This document shows positions 1 to 11,872 of a stretch of DNA of 64,000 bases, piece after piece (the stretch's first letter is position 1; each line of letters starts with the position of its first letter). Both the position numbers and the translations under genes were made by a program. The notes beneath the pieces are model-generated. The model had not been told where the DNA came from, did no database searches, and worked only from the letters and a program-made list of their open reading frames with translations. Source of the DNA: Larus michahellis (taxonomy: Eukaryota > Chordata > Aves > Charadriiformes > Laridae); assembly GCF_964199755.1 (NCBI RefSeq), contig NC_133910.1:7896501-7960500 (forward strand), read 5' to 3'.

Positions 1-693
1 GGTATGTGGGTGAACCTCTGTGCTTTGTGATAAACAGGAATATCTGATCAGAGGATCTAACATCTCTTCAGGCTTTAAAAAAAAAAAAAAAAAGAAATCG
101 ATGAAACTGGCAGGCCTCCACTGCTCCTCTAGATGTTTTTCCAGCCCAGGAGGTAGAGTTGGTGGTGATGAAACCTGGTGGAATGGGTGTTTGGAGTCCA
201 GAGATCTAATCCCAGCTGTATCACTGTTTAGTGGCATGGAAACAATTTCCTTCAATAGTATTTCCAGCTTTAATTTTCCACCTGAAAAGTGAAAGTAGTG
301 GTTGTCGTAAGGTTGTTTGGGAGAGCTGAAGTTGTTGAAGGAGGATGAAGCGTCAATATTTTCAAATAACAGCTGGGGTGGGGAAAGATCTGCACCGACA
401 TAAGACGCTGCAGATAAAATAAACCCCTGCCACTTGGTATCTTAGTGAAATTGTTGTAAAAAAAAAATCCCAGTTTTTAAAAGGTGCTCATATTTGCTAC
501 TATACATACTGTCAGGCTGCTTTCTATGGCAAAGGAGCTGAATATATAGTCTGTGTACTGTGACATATGTGGGGGTCCTGCTTGCAAGTGATAAAGTTGT
601 GTCCTCCAAACTGGTTGTTCTTGTCCTCGTGTAAGTCAAAGAGGACAGAAGAAAAGGCCTTGTCTTAACCCTTCCTTCTCTCTTGGGTCTCAG
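1..693 (+). other. PTPA intron, 3' part
   Basis: This is intronic sequence upstream of the first PTPA exon in the window; the preceding exon lies outside it. The 3' end is a good acceptor: a possible branch point CTTAAC at 664-669, a pyrimidine-rich tract, and CAG at 691-693. A run of 17 A lies at 77-93. I see no coding sequence here. Confidence 0.8.
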
Positions 694-818
694 GTACCTA
701 GAAGTGATGCGAAAACTTCAGAAGACCTACAGGATGGAACCTGCTGGCAGCCAGGGCGTGTGGGGCTTGGATGACTTCCAATTTCTACCTTTCATATGGG
801 GCAGTTCCCAGCTGATAG
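694..818 (+). CDS. PTPA coding exon (first in window), PP2A phosphatase activator
   Basis: This exon encodes part of PTPA (also PPP2R4), the phosphotyrosyl phosphatase activator. Family knowledge: the cytosolic and nuclear all-helical protein binds the PP2A catalytic subunit, uses ATP, and helps load active-site metal, giving active PP2A; the yeast homologues are Rrd1 and Rrd2. The exon completes a split Arg codon with its first base, then encodes 41 residues starting [16 protein letters not shown] and holding the family signature [13 protein letters not shown]. It ends with the first base of an Asp codon (ATA G). It is bounded by CAG before and GTATTA after. All 135 residues encoded by the four exons here match the C-terminal part of vertebrate PTPA as I know it (about 323 residues in human), so the amino-terminal part lies left of the window. 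The identification is secure. Confidence 0.96.
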
Positions 819-1320
819 GTATTAATAAAAATCTTCTCATGTCCCAGCCTGCCCCCTGCTCTGTCTGTCTAGGTTGCAAAGATGATCAGGTTTGGGACTG
901 ACTTTTAAATACAAATATGTCAAATTTGTGTATAATACATCAGAAGAGTTTGCTTGGGGCTTTTTTTTTTTTCCTCAGCTTTCCAAATAAAGCTAGCTGC
1001 TCATGTTGGGAGGTGGAAGGCTTCCTGGTATGGTACCTCTGTCTCTATTGCAATGACTACATGCTTTTTATAAGGAGAGTCTTGTTTTTGGTGGTAGAAA
1101 ACACATTTTCTGCCCTGGGGAGTTTACCAAATGCTCTCACTGCTGAGGCACTGGAGTGGGAGATGAGGTGGAAGGGAGCAGCTCTGTGCTGACTTCTGAA
1201 GAGCTCTGATGGGAGGATCGTGTTTCTTGTGGAAGAGGGGCAGGACAAGACCTGATTGAACATGGTCTCAGAATGGGGCTGCCATACAGGCTACTTCCTA
1301 TTGTCTCTTACTCTTTTTAG
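819..1320 (+). other. PTPA intron
   Basis: A 502-bp GT-AG intron with donor GTATTA and a T-rich acceptor ending TTTTTAG. It interrupts an Asp codon (phase 1). I see no other feature in it. Confidence 0.93.
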
Positions 1321-1421
1321 ACCATCCAAATCTGGAGCCTCGACACTTTGTTGATGAGAAGGTGGTAAATGAAAACCATAAGGACTTCATGTTCCTGGAG
1401 TGCATCCTCTTCATTACAGAG
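1321..1421 (+). CDS. PTPA coding exon (second in window)
   Basis: The exon finishes the split Asp codon (AC) and adds 33 codons, starting HPNLEPRHFVDEKVVNENHKD and ending with FMFLECILFITE. It ends in phase 0 at GAG followed by donor GTGAGG. The length of 101 bp fits phase 1 in and phase 0 out. The H-P-x-LEPRHFVDEK segment and the ECILFITE helix are characteristic of animal PTPA, where this region belongs to the helical core next to the ATP and PP2A-binding surfaces (family knowledge). No stop or frameshift is present, and neighbouring exons join without gaps. Confidence 0.96.
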
Positions 1422-2280
1422 GTGAGGACTGTAAGGTTTGTCCCGGGGAAGTTATCTTGACATTAGATACTTGGCTCTGGCTGTGGTTTTCTCTTCCTCC
1501 TTTGCTTGTTTGTTTGCACTCATGGAACTGTGCGGATGAACGGTTGTTGCATGTCTGAGGTGCTCTCCTTGAATGAGTCGAGACAAGGATGTTGGGAGGA
1601 AAGTATAATTAAGCTAGATGGGCTGTGGATTGCAGTTGAAGGGAGCTCTAACAAGAGCAAACAAATAACCTTGGATCATCACTTGGATCTGTCAGTGGGA
1701 ACTTGGATGGAGAAGACTTGCTTGCAAGTGTGCTAGGAAGATGAAGTAGGACCTGCGAAACGGCTGGGCTTGCCAAGATAACCTCCCTTCCCTCCAGCCG
1801 TTGGGCGCTGCTTAGCAGGCCCTGGGCCTCCCCTTGCTTAGGGCAGGCTCCCAAACCTCTGTGCAGCTTGGTCTCCTCCAGATTCTACCAAAAGATTTGC
1901 CCATTAAATGCTCCTTATTTGCAAATGATCCAGAGCAGAGATAGTGCTGAGGTTCACCCAGCTGGTAATGCTATCAGGACCAGGTTTCTGCTCAAGCACT
2001 CTACGGCCCTTGGGTGAGGGACTGGTCATATTCAGCGTGTTGCCAACCGCGGGCAGTATTTCTCAGTGAGGGAGCTCGGGGCTTTCTGCCCTCAGCTGCA
2101 GTGGATGACCTGGATGTGTTTCTACCATCCCCTTTGCTGCACGGTCTGGGCAGCGAGAGCAAGGACAACACGCTCTGTTGTGGTGAGGGATTTCTTGTCT
2201 CTGGCAAGAGAGAGTTGATGGGATTAATTTTGAAGGACGGAGTGCGGTTCTTCCCCTTTGTTCTGTTTGCTTTCCCCCCC

Positions 2281-2304
2281 TCTCCTCTCCTCTCCTCTCC
2301 TCTC
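2281..2304. repeat. (TCTCC)n microsatellite
   Basis: About five tandem copies of the pentamer TCTCC in the PTPA intron. It is pyrimidine-only on the + strand and likely length-polymorphic. Confidence 0.85.
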
Positions 2305-2836
2305 TAATTTAGTGATTAGATGAGAAGGGAGGTTGCAGAATATGAACTTAGCCTTTCATGTTGGAAATTTTCATAGGAGCCTTTGGCCCAAACCCCAGGA
2401 GGTGCTGTGTCAAGTACTGCTGAATCTAGTAGAGTTTGTTGGTGCTTAGCACCTCGTGGGCTTTAACCCTTAATGCAGAGTTAAATCATGCTGTGAGTAG
2501 TGAAGAGGCGCTGGCGGAAGAGATCAAGTTGAGGGCAGGAAAGCAGGAGCCAAGATGCTCTAAGATTTATTTTAATTTGTGCCTCTGTAATATCCAGACA
2601 GTGTACTAACCTGCTAAAAACATAAAACCATCTCTTGACATGTATGTAGAAAATTGGGCAGCCCACAGATGACACCTAAAGTTTAAAATACACAGCACCA
2701 TCCTGTTTCTTCAGGTCACTCTGTTTTTGCCTGCAGAAACTTAGCTTTTTAGTAGGCTTTCAAAATAAGTGATTCCACTTATTTTTCCATACATTTGCTT
2801 GGAATCGGGATTCAGTGTTTTTGCTGCGTTCCTCAG

Positions 2837-2849
2837 TGCCACCTGGTGG
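2837..2849 (-). promoter_or_regulatory. Candidate CTCF site (perfect 13/13 core)
   Basis: On the minus strand the sequence CCACCAGGTGGCA fits the CTCF core CCASYAGRKGGCR at every position. With equal base frequencies a perfect match is expected about 0.06 times in 64 kb on two strands (my calculation), so it stands out. It lies in a PTPA intron. Occupancy is not shown by sequence. Confidence 0.5.
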
Positions 2850-3041
2850 CAGGGAGCCCTCCTCTCGGGCCCTCCTGGCCTGAGCCGCTAAGGAATGGCA
2901 ACAGCCTGGGTTATCAAACGCATGGCATTTTCAATCCATCTTCATGCAAGCACTTTTTATTTTTTTATAAACATTTTGCTTTTAAAATTTGTTTGTTTTT
3001 TTTTTTTTTTCTCTCCCAAATGCCTGGGAAGGCTGCTACTG

Positions 3042-3054
3042 CCACTAGGGGGGG
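3042..3054 (+). promoter_or_regulatory. Candidate CTCF site (12/13)
   Basis: CCACTAGGGGGGG differs from the CTCF core only where C is expected at position 12. It is about 200 bp from the minus-strand site at 2837-2849 and in the opposite orientation. One-mismatch matches are expected once or twice per window by chance. Confidence 0.25.
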
Positions 3055-3579
3055 CTGAGACAGCCTTGAGTGCCTCCAAATGCTTTCTCTCCAAAATCAA
3101 CAACAAAACAAAATAGCAGGGAAAAAGATAGAAGGGATTAAAGTCTTTAATAAATGAACGATATTACTTTCTTCTGAGCTTGTCAGCTGGAAACGGCTCC
3201 CCTTTAAAGGTGTTAAACACGTAGCAAAGACCACAGCAGTTCCCATAGTGGGTCGGGTACGTCTTACTGACACGAGAGCAGGTTTTGCTTCAGCAAGCTA
3301 CAGCTGAGGTAGGTTGTTTTCTTTCAGCCAAGAGAATATTCTCTTGTGCAGATATTTTTATCAACCCCCTGGGTGACGTTTCAGGGACGTGAACATACAC
3401 TGGTGTGGTGTTTGCCGTGTGTATATTTAAACCTTCGGCTTTTAAAGTAGCAGGGAGATGATGTCCAGGCTGAACCCGCTGAGGCGTTCTCCTTACAGCA
3501 GCACCACCCTGCGCAGGCACGGCAGCGAGCCTTGCGTAAGCTGCCCTGCTGTTGGGAAATCTGTGGAGTGGTTTTGGAC

Positions 3580-4800
3580 CTGAACGCTTAGTTCTTGAAT
3601 AGGGTGAGGTTTATGGAGCCGGCTGGGACTCGAGCTATCCCCCTGCTGCCGCTTTGCCTGCCGAAGGGTGTGTGGTACCTGTAGATGCGAGGATGAGGAG
3701 GGTTCGGGGGCATCTCTAGGGGCTGTGGACGGCAGCGATGGCAGGGCTGTGTGTGTTTGTGCAGAAGAGGGGTGCCGGGTATGCCCCGGCTGTTGCGGTG
3801 GATCAGTGCGATCGCCCAGATGCTCCTCCGAGAGCCCAGGGCAGGCAGCAGGAATTTCAGCTTCAATCTGGCTTCTAAATTTGGAGGTTTGGGAAGGGAG
3901 GGCTCGGGTTTCTGCTGGAAGGGAAGGAGCTGACAGGAAAGCACGGCCTCAGCCGTCCCCCTCCCCCCGGCACTGACAGAGGAACCATTTACAAAAGGCC
4001 GATTCTCTTGGGAACCGAGAGGCAGGAACGCCGCGTCTGTGAGTAATTTCCTGCTCAATATGGCTGCTCTGACTCACTCTGTTCCCCTGGGGTCACTGCG
4101 GGACTGCAGCGTGCTCGCCGCCTCTCGCTCTCCCCCCCCCCCAGCTCTCCCTCTTCGCCCTTTGTGGCTGGAAGGAGATGATTTTTTTGTTTCCCCCTTC
4201 GTCCGCTTTATTTTTCCCTCCCCAGTTTGAAACCGTAGCCAAGCCATCCCTTGCCGGGTGCCCCGGGTGAGCAGGGCCATGGTGGTGGCAGTGCCAGGCA
4301 TGAGCCTGGGGCTGGCCAGCCACGCTTGCCTCTGGCACACTCGCTCCGGCTTGGGAAGGGGGGAGAAGCAAACTGTGATGGTGGTGGCTGATGCAAGCTG
4401 TGCCCCTGCAAAGGGCGGCGATGATGGAGGAAGGTTTTGGTGTCAAAATGCACACAGCCAAAATCTCCCCTACGGAGGGGGGGGGCATGCTTTGAGCAAA
4501 CCGCCTGGCGCCGAGCTCCCCGGCAGCCTTTAACTTGGGTGCCAAAATCCTCGCGCTTAACGCGCCGGCTCTGTTGGGTAACATCGTGCTTTGTGTATCT
4601 ACGCGTTTCATCTTGTATCTGCAAGGAAAGCATGCACATCGGAGGGGAGCGGGAACGGCTGAGCCGCTCATCCGTCATCCCCCAGCTCATGAGAACTGCC
4701 GAGGGGAAGCGGGGATGTGTCTGTGCTCTCCTGGCAGCAGGCAAAACTACAGACCTGCTCTCCCCAGTGCTCCAGCCCCAGGGTCAGCAGGTTTGAAACA
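3580..4800. promoter_or_regulatory. Promoter- or enhancer-like patch in PTPA intron
   Basis: This segment is richer in CpG than the flanking intron. At its centre CAATATGGCTGC (4056-4067) resembles a YY1 site and overlaps closely with TGACTCA (4070-4076), a consensus AP-1 site. It could be an intronic enhancer or an alternative promoter. Activity is inferred from motifs and base composition only. Confidence 0.3.
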
Positions 4801-5315
4801 CGTTGTCCTCCAAGCAGTGGGGTTTTCTGGATTCCCGCTCTCCTTTTCCCTCTCTTTTTCTTTCTCTGCTGCAGGCTGGTGCCACACAGACCTTGCAGAA
4901 GGGCAGCGGCAATTTCCCAAAGCAGATTGATCAGCCTTGCTTGCTTTTACAGTAGGCAGAGAGGTGGTTTTGGAGGCTCTTTTCCCACCCTTGCTCCAGG
5001 CCTGTGCGTGCATGGAGGGAAGGGGTTAGTTGTTCGAGCCGCGAGTTGAGAACGGGAGTCCAAGAGATTCCTCTCTCCCCACGCTCCTTTTTAGCGTGAG
5101 CTTCGGCCTTGTGGTTTCTGATGTCATGGGAACTTCGCTCAGTCAGAGTGGCGGCGTTGTATTTCTTTTTCTCCCTGAGGGTCTGTTTTTGTTCATGGAG
5201 GAGAGGGAGAGACAACTACCCAGGGAATCTACATGCAACTGTCCCTGATTGCAGCTTCCCCCCTGCCCTCCTTCCTCCAAACCTCTTGCCCTGGGAGGAG
5301 AAACACTAAAATATT

Positions 5316-5335
5316 AAAAAAAAAAAAAAAAAAAA
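5316..5335 (+). repeat. Poly(A) run (20 A) in PTPA intron
   Basis: Twenty consecutive A residues, with TATT on both sides. I see no target duplication or retrogene body next to it, so it is called only as a homopolymer. Confidence 0.8.
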
Positions 5336-5826
5336 TATTTAAAGCATCTGCTGCAATCTAGCAACTCACAGCTCTGGAGACGGTTTGGAGAGTGGGACTG
5401 GCGCATGTCCGCTCTGCTCCTGCCTCCCCTGGAGCCCTCCTCTGCTAGAGGCAGGTGTGGAGTGGGCTGCGGACACCGGAGCTGCTGCTGCCAACCTGCG
5501 CTGCCCTCTATTCAGGGAAGGCAGCGGCGGTTGTTGCTGCTGCTTGTTGTTGATCTGAATGGGGAATGAGTCACTTTCTTGGAAAGCCCAGCAGTGCTGC
5601 ACTGGGAGGTTTCTGGGTAGAATAGGAACAGCGTTGAGCCAAGCTCTACTGGGGAGGAGAACGGGACTTACGTGGGGCTTTTTTAATGCAGTCATTAAAA
5701 GGGAGGTGTGCAGAGGAGGGTCTGATTAGGAAAGTGTGGCAGGAGAAGGCTTAATTTTATCGTGGAAGGGGGGAGCTGGATTGCCACGGCTTCATGTGAT
5801 GTGGCCGCAGCGGGAGGGAGCGTGGA

Positions 5827-5846
5827 GGGAGGGAGGGAGGGAGGGA
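5827..5846. repeat. (GGGA)5 microsatellite
   Basis: Five tandem copies of GGGA about 145 bp upstream of the third PTPA exon in the window. The G-rich strand has four or more GGG runs at short spacing and could form a G-quadruplex in the pre-mRNA near the acceptor. Confidence 0.8.
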
Positions 5847-5989
5847 AGGCGCAGTGAGGTGGCTGGTGCGTGGGTCACAGGGCTTGGTGGGAATGTTTGC
5901 TTGGAGAGAGTGTGAGCATGAGTCACTGCTGGTGCACGAGCTTCCTGGCTGGCCTGGCTCCCTCAGCCCTGCTCTCGGGTCTCTTTCAG

Positions 5990-6097
5990 ATGAAGACGGG
6001 CCCCTTTGCCGAGCACTCCAACCAGCTCTGGAACATCAGCGCCGTGCCCTCCTGGTCCAAGGTCAACCAGGGCCTCATCCGCATGTACAAGGCAGAG
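5990..6097 (+). CDS. PTPA coding exon (third in window)
   Basis: This exon is 108 bp, exactly 36 codons, phase 0 at both ends. It begins MKTGPFAEHSNQLWNISAVP and ends with NQGLIRMYKAE before donor GTGAGC. The acceptor is CTCTTTCAG. The ATG at its first position is an internal methionine, not a start. The GPFAEHSNQLWNIS and SKVNQGLIRMYKAE segments are strongly conserved in PTPA from yeast to human and form part of the C-terminal helical core (family knowledge). It joins in frame to ITE before it and CLEKFP after it. Confidence 0.96.
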
Positions 6098-8674
6098 GTG
6101 AGCGCCATAGGCAGGGGGAGGCTGTGTGGCCACACGCCTCCTCCCTTCCACTTCAGTGCCAGTCAGCCCTTCTCTTCTGCTGTTACTTGGTGTGGGGGCC
6201 CATCACAGCCAGTTGCTACCCCATACTAAATGTGGTTTGGGAGCCCTTGGCAGTTCGGGTTCAGCTGGCTAGAAGGAGGCTCCTGCCCACCTAGTGTCTG
6301 CCCTAAAACCAGTCCCAACATGGCCATTCCTTGCAGAGATGACTTTTGCCATTTCTTATCTTCCCGTAGTGCAGATCTCCAAATCAGGGCAGATGTCTTG
6401 ACTTGCTTATCCTTTTGGTCCCCACACTACTATTTTACCAGCTGGAGGAGACCTAGTTTAAATCATCATCCTATGTTTCAAGAACCCCAGAGCAGGCTGA
6501 ATGCTTCCTACCGATCTCCCCTCGCTACGAGTCCCTTCTGTGCAGTGTGCCGGACAGGCGAGGCCACGGCTACCTTCCTGGCTTGGCAGCCCTCCACCTG
6601 CCGAGGCTCTGCTGGCACTGCCCCAGCAGGCTTTCCTGGCGAACCCTGACCTGGGGAACCGGGCAGTTTTGGCTCTCCCTTATCTCTCCTTCCTGCTCGA
6701 GCTAACCCTGAGCTTGAGGAAGCAGGACAGGAACCGCCACATCTGGGCCTCCGGAGGGAATGGCCGACAGGCGGCATCCCTTGCTGGGAAGGATGGGACC
6801 GTGCTGGCTCTGCAGGGTGTCACCGTTGGAGGAGCAGGGATGGCGGAGCACGGGTGGTGCAGCTCCCTGGTGCACCCGGGGACGCCGGTGGGACTTAAAG
6901 AAGTTAATCGTATGCTCTGTGGTCTCTGCCGTGCTCCTGTTGCTGGGACATACAGTGGAGGCTGGCGGGCAGCTCTGCTCAGGCCCAGCGCACAAAGGGG
7001 TTAACTGTGCCGAACTCGGCGCGCTCCCTCCCCCAGCCCTTCCTCTGCACTGCACATCCTGTGTTTAGGTTCCAGGCCACATACCTCTCTAATCTGCGAG
7101 GTGTCACTCCCAGGCCCGCTGGCTCCTTCCGCCCCCAGCTCAGCTTTCCTCTTGGCCTCCAAAGAGGAGAAGCTGGGCTGGGGGTCGACCCCCCTCTGCT
7201 GGCTGCTCCTCGGAGGGGTGCCCCTGGGCTGCCCCTTCGGGACTGCTCCCGCTCAAAGCTCCGTCATGGGGGCTGGAGATGCTGCCTGCTGGGAAACCCT
7301 GAGCTGAAGGCTCTGGTGTGAGAGCTGGTGGGTCTGGAGAGGCTGGGAGGGTGGCTGGAGGGAAGACCCCAACCCCGGGAGTGCTGTTAAAGTGAAATGT
7401 GAGTCCCCTAAAACCTAGAGCCTGAGCATGGTCTGCCGCTGCCTCGGCAGCGCTGTCTTGGTCCTTCCTTTCCTTTGGACCAGTTCCTTCCCTCACTGTT
7501 TGGGTATTCTCCTGGCACCCCATGTGCCCCACGCTGTTTGGGTACTCCTGCCAGTTGCCCTGCACGTGCCACATGGTTGCTCCTACCTCATGCACCGTGA
7601 GCTCTGCCAGAAGAGCTTGGCAGTGATGTGCCCAGGGTACAAGGTGCATGTCCACTCCTGTCTTGGGGACACTGTGTGCTGGCAGATCTACCTGGCCTGC
7701 TGGGGACAGTGTAGCCCACTCTCTAGAGTGGGAGATTCTCTGTCTCTTTTAGGTGTACCCAAGACATGGTCTTTTCTGGAGGCCTTGGTCTATTTTGAAT
7801 AGCAGATGACATTCTGTGTGGAAATGCCAGATCCAGTGCTGCTGGGTTTCTAGAAATATCTAGAGATGTAGCTGTGTCAAGGGGAGAATGCAAAAACTGC
7901 TAGGAAGAGTAACAACACAAATTTAGGCTAAGGTGTGGAAAACATTGAGTCAACCAAAGCACTTTAAATTTAGTTTTTTCCTGGAAGAATATTGTAGATC
8001 TTAAAAGACTATTCCTAAGCACATAGTCCTCAAGCAGCAATGTCTTCTGGTGCTGCATGGTGCCTGTGTTCACCTGAATGTGCAGAGGAGAGGGGGGACT
8101 TCTGCTGAGGAGTCCTTGCTGGTTCTTTGTATCTGCTTTGGGGAGTCTCCCACCCTGCTGCTGGCTCAGACGGTTCCTGCTTGGGAGATGAGAGGAGCAT
8201 GGACATGGAAGTGTGGCTGGGCAGAGCTTTCAGTTACGGTGTGCCTGGCCATGCAGGTTTTACCAACATTTGCAACTAGACTCTTTGACTGATTTTCTGG
8301 GAATGACACAACGTTTAGGAGTTGCTGAGGCTTCATCCTTTGAAAACTGAATCCTTCTGGGTGTTTCAGGCTGGGTACCCGCAGCCACTGCTGAAGATCT
8401 TGTCCATTTGCTGCTGGCTCCCGGAACAAGTTTCTGCTCGGTGTGCCCAGCTGTGTTGCCTTCACCCTTGTGGTCTTTCTCCAATTAGCCACTGCCAACA
8501 TTAGCAGAAGATAAGTGAGCCAGCAGCCCCCAAGTGCTGAGATGGGTCTTCATCCAGCTCAAGGCAGGCAGCTTCCGTGGCAAAGCTTAGAGCGTGTGCT
8601 AGTAAAGAGAGGGAAGGTTTGGGGTTGCAGTGTTGCTTTCTGTCTGACTGGCTAAGGTTGAGAGTAAGTTTTCC

Positions 8675-8693
8675 TTTTTTTTTTTTTTTTTTT
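8675..8693 (+). repeat. Poly(T) run (19 T)
   Basis: A T homopolymer in the last PTPA intron. Read on the minus strand it is an A19 tail-like run, but no upstream retroposon body is recognisable. Confidence 0.8.
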
Positions 8694-9639
8694 CCCTGCC
8701 CCTCTCATCACCCCTTGCAATTAGATCAAGTGAAATTAGACACTCGGATGAAGGCTCCAGCTCCTTAACAAGTCTGGGGTGAATGAGAAGCGCTCGGTGC
8801 CGGGTGGCACTGACTGTGACTGGGTTTTGAGTGGAGGCAGCAGACCAGGAGAAATCGCACTCACACCCTGCTCTCATTTGGTAGGAGGAGCGGGGCAATC
8901 CCCAGACCCGGTTCATTTAAAAAGCACTCTGAATGCTTTATCTCTTCCCTGTCCCCTCTATGAGATGACTTTAAACAGCTGACGGAAAGCTCAGGTGCAT
9001 CTGTGTGGCTGGGAACTCTAGTCTGGATCCAGGCACTTCAGGGTGCTTGCTGCAGGGTCTGTGGATGGGCAGTAGACTGAAGACAATGTGTCTTCAGCTC
9101 TGTGTGTTTATGAAGTCTCAAATGCGTCTATAATATAAATATAATGGGTGAAGACGTGTTTGCTTGGAAGTGCAAGGGCTTTTCTTATTCTCTCCATCAA
9201 AGGCGAGTGAAGAAGTCGACAGAATAGAGTGTGGTTAAAGCATCAGCCTTGATGTTTTTCCCCTGAGCCTGCTTTTGTGTCTCCTGACCTTTCTTTCTCT
9301 GCTGCAGTCAGTCGGGAAATACTTTCCATTGTAACTAATCTAGTCCCAGTTCCATCTTTAAAGGTTGAACTTGATGCATGAATCTGCTCCCCAGTTGAGT
9401 CCCAAGCAGACCTTCAGCATGATCAAGATGGTGGCAATAAGAAAATAAGCCTGTCCCCTCCATTGAGCTAGTGCTGGCCCCATCACTTTCACCCACAAGT
9501 GATGCAAGGAGGGTCCTGTCTCTTGGCATCTCTAATAATCCAGTAAATTTGTGCTAGTCCTGCTGGGTAGAGGAGGAAACGTTTCTCTGCTTGTCTTTTC
9601 TTGGGCTGCTGATGCGTTAAGTGGAATGGATACCCATTC

Positions 9640-9652
9640 TTCCCTCTGGTGG
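9640..9652 (-). promoter_or_regulatory. Candidate CTCF site (12/13)
   Basis: The minus-strand sequence CCACCAGAGGGAA matches the CTCF core except at position 12. It shares orientation with the perfect site at 2837-2849. A match of this quality can occur by chance in a window of this size. Confidence 0.25.
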
Positions 9653-11797
9653 TAAAGTCTCTTCATCCGGAGCCCAAACCAGTCTGGTCTTCCATGGAAC
9701 TCCTTGGAGCAAGTTGGGCTGACATTTCTAGCTGTCAACATCTCCAGTATTCATTTCTTTCTGTTCTTCCCTCACGTCACTGTTATCCAGTGCTGCTTCC
9801 TCTGAGAGTTTGTCTAAGTGGTTGTGCTGGGAGATGGCAGCAGCTCTGAGCATTAGGAAGCTTTGAAGGTGATGTGCCCTGATGGTCACAGGACTTATTT
9901 CTCCTTGGTGACTTGCCATGGAGGCTTGTGGTTTTCTGCATGGTTGTTTTTCCCCAGGAGTGGATACAGCCGTGCTGTACTTTCACCACCTCCAAACTTG
10001 GCTCCAGTGTGCTTGCAAGCAGTTCAGTTGTGCTGGAACCAGTTGTCTGACCTCTGGCTCCAAAGGGATTGCCGTAGGCCTGGGCTTCTGAGCCCAAATC
10101 CTCCTGCTTGCCCATGATGACAGCACAAGGGCAGGCTTCCTGCCTTGGGGTGAAGAGCTGTCTGCAGCACAGGGCTTTATCCCCATCTCCAGAGCTGGGG
10201 TCTCCCCTGCTGCAGCAGGTTCAGCTCGGCCCCGTGGAGGGCACAAGGCTCCTTCCTGTGGAAAGGAGAGTTGTAACTACAACATGGCCCTTGCCTCCCT
10301 TTGGTGGGAAGGAACTGTGCTACAAAGAAACGCCTGGAGGAACGAGCTGTGCATCTTGTCCCCAAGATCTGCCAGGGAGGCTGCTGGTTGCAGGCAAGAG
10401 CCAGTGTGGCTTTGACACCCTCCTGCTGAAGGGTCTGCAGCTTGTGGGGAGCTGGGCGCCTGCCTAGCGCAGCGTCCCATCCACCCTGACTCTGAGCAGA
10501 TGCTGTTTGTGCCAAGCAATTGCTGGAACTAGATGGACTCCTGTTAGTTGGTAGCTGCTGTGCTTTGGTTGGATGTACTTCACATCTCCTGTAGAGTAAG
10601 ACTCCCATCAGCAGACCCGTGCCTCAGCTGGGTACAGGGGAAAGGCTTTCTTCCCAAGACACAGGGCGCTTGAGTTTTTTTTCTCCTCTTCATATTGCTC
10701 TGTCTAGGGAGGGAAGAACTTGCCCTTCTGCCTGGACTGAGGAGGTGACCACCATCTCACTAGCCATGCCCCCAAGCACCCTGGTCCCCATTGCAGCACA
10801 GCGAGGTGGTCTGTGGCCCTTGTTTAGCACAACGACTCAAAACTAACATGGGTGATGTTAGTGTAGATGCAGCTGCTGGGTGAGCGTACACGTACTGCTG
10901 AGGTTTGTGTGTCCGGAGGTGAGTCTGCTCTGTGCTCTCTGTGAGTTTTGGGCAGTCTGAATCTGCAATGACTCAGAAAACCCAGAGCTCTGAGTGGCTC
11001 TGCCAGGCAAGCGGTGGCAAACTTTGACGTGGTTATTGACCACAGTCACTGACCTTCCTGCCCTGCTGGGATGGCGAGCAGAGGGGGCTGTGCCCTCGCA
11101 GCCCGGCGCTCCCTGCGCAGAGTCCGGGCTTAGCTGGGGGAAGCAGCTCTGAGCTAAGCTGCCTTGTAGTGGATGTATGTGACTGATCTGTGATCCACGC
11201 TCCCTCTGTCATTAGTCTGCAATGGGGGGGGCGGGAACTTCGGGGGTGAGGGGTTGTTGGGAATAGGATCACGTTGTAAACTACGGCAGCAAAATCGCTG
11301 GTGCTTGTCAGTCAAAGACCTGCGAATCTGGAACGTAGTCTGGGCAGCGCCTTGCAGATGCAGGATGGTGCCTCAGACCCAGAGTATAGGCACTGTCCTG
11401 GGGAGGGAGAGTCTCTTTCCTGGCGCAGGGGGTTCTGCAGTTCTTGAAGTGTTTGTAGGGTGAAGCTCTTCAAAGAGACCAGCTCAAGCAAGGAGACGTG
11501 GTGAGAGAGAAAGCTGCTGACATAGACACGCCTCTTCTGCTCATGCTCCAGGCCTGAATTTCAGCAAGCAAAAGGCTCTGGCTGAAGGGAAGGGGATGGG
11601 GTTATGAAGTGTTACTGGCCTGAGGAGCCTGACAGGAATGTGGGGGGGAGACCTGGGACTGATCCCTCTGCCTACAGCTGAGCTGCGTGGTCCCAAGCTC
11701 GCTGCCTCCTGACCCCGGAGGCAGGATGTAGCTCTTGCTGCATGCATAAGGTGGAAATGTCTCCTGAATTCACCCCTCTTTATCTCCCCTCCTGCAG

Positions 11798-11872
11798 TGC
11801 CTGGAGAAGTTTCCTGTGATCCAGCACTTTAAGTTCGGCAGCCTGCTCCCCATCCAGCCTGTGACGTCTTAA
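11798..11872 (+). CDS. PTPA last coding exon and stop
   Basis: The terminal coding part of PTPA: 24 codons, starting CLEKFPVIQHFKFGSLLPIQ and ending with PVTS, then TAA at 11870-11872. It follows acceptor CTCCTGCAG and continues phase 0 from KAE. The C-terminus is one residue shorter than the human ending PVTSG as I recall it, a minor difference. The frame is intact from 694 to the stop, so the gene appears functional in this window. Confidence 0.96.
   Translation, partial: CLEKFPVIQHFKFGSLLPIQPVTS

Larger units (their letters stand above)
1422..5989 (+). other. PTPA intron with candidate regulatory patches
   Basis: A 4568-bp GT-AG intron (donor GTGAGG, acceptor CTCTTTCAG). It holds two CTCF-type motifs (2837-2849 and 3042-3054), a CpG-containing stretch at about 3.58-4.8 kb, a (TCTCC)n run, a 20-A run at 5316-5335 and a (GGGA)n run. 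No additional coding exon is supported; open frames here lack family resemblance. Confidence 0.85.
6098..11797 (+). other. Last PTPA intron
   Basis: A 5700-bp GT-AG intron (donor GTGAGC, acceptor CCTCCTGCAG). It carries a 19-T run at 8675-8693 and a one-mismatch CTCF-type motif on the minus strand at 9640-9652. Otherwise I see no gene, recognisable transposable element or RNA gene in it. Confidence 0.85.

Noticed and set aside
5316-5335. A20 run as a retroposon or processed pseudogene tail
   Set aside because: No gene-like body upstream and no target duplication.
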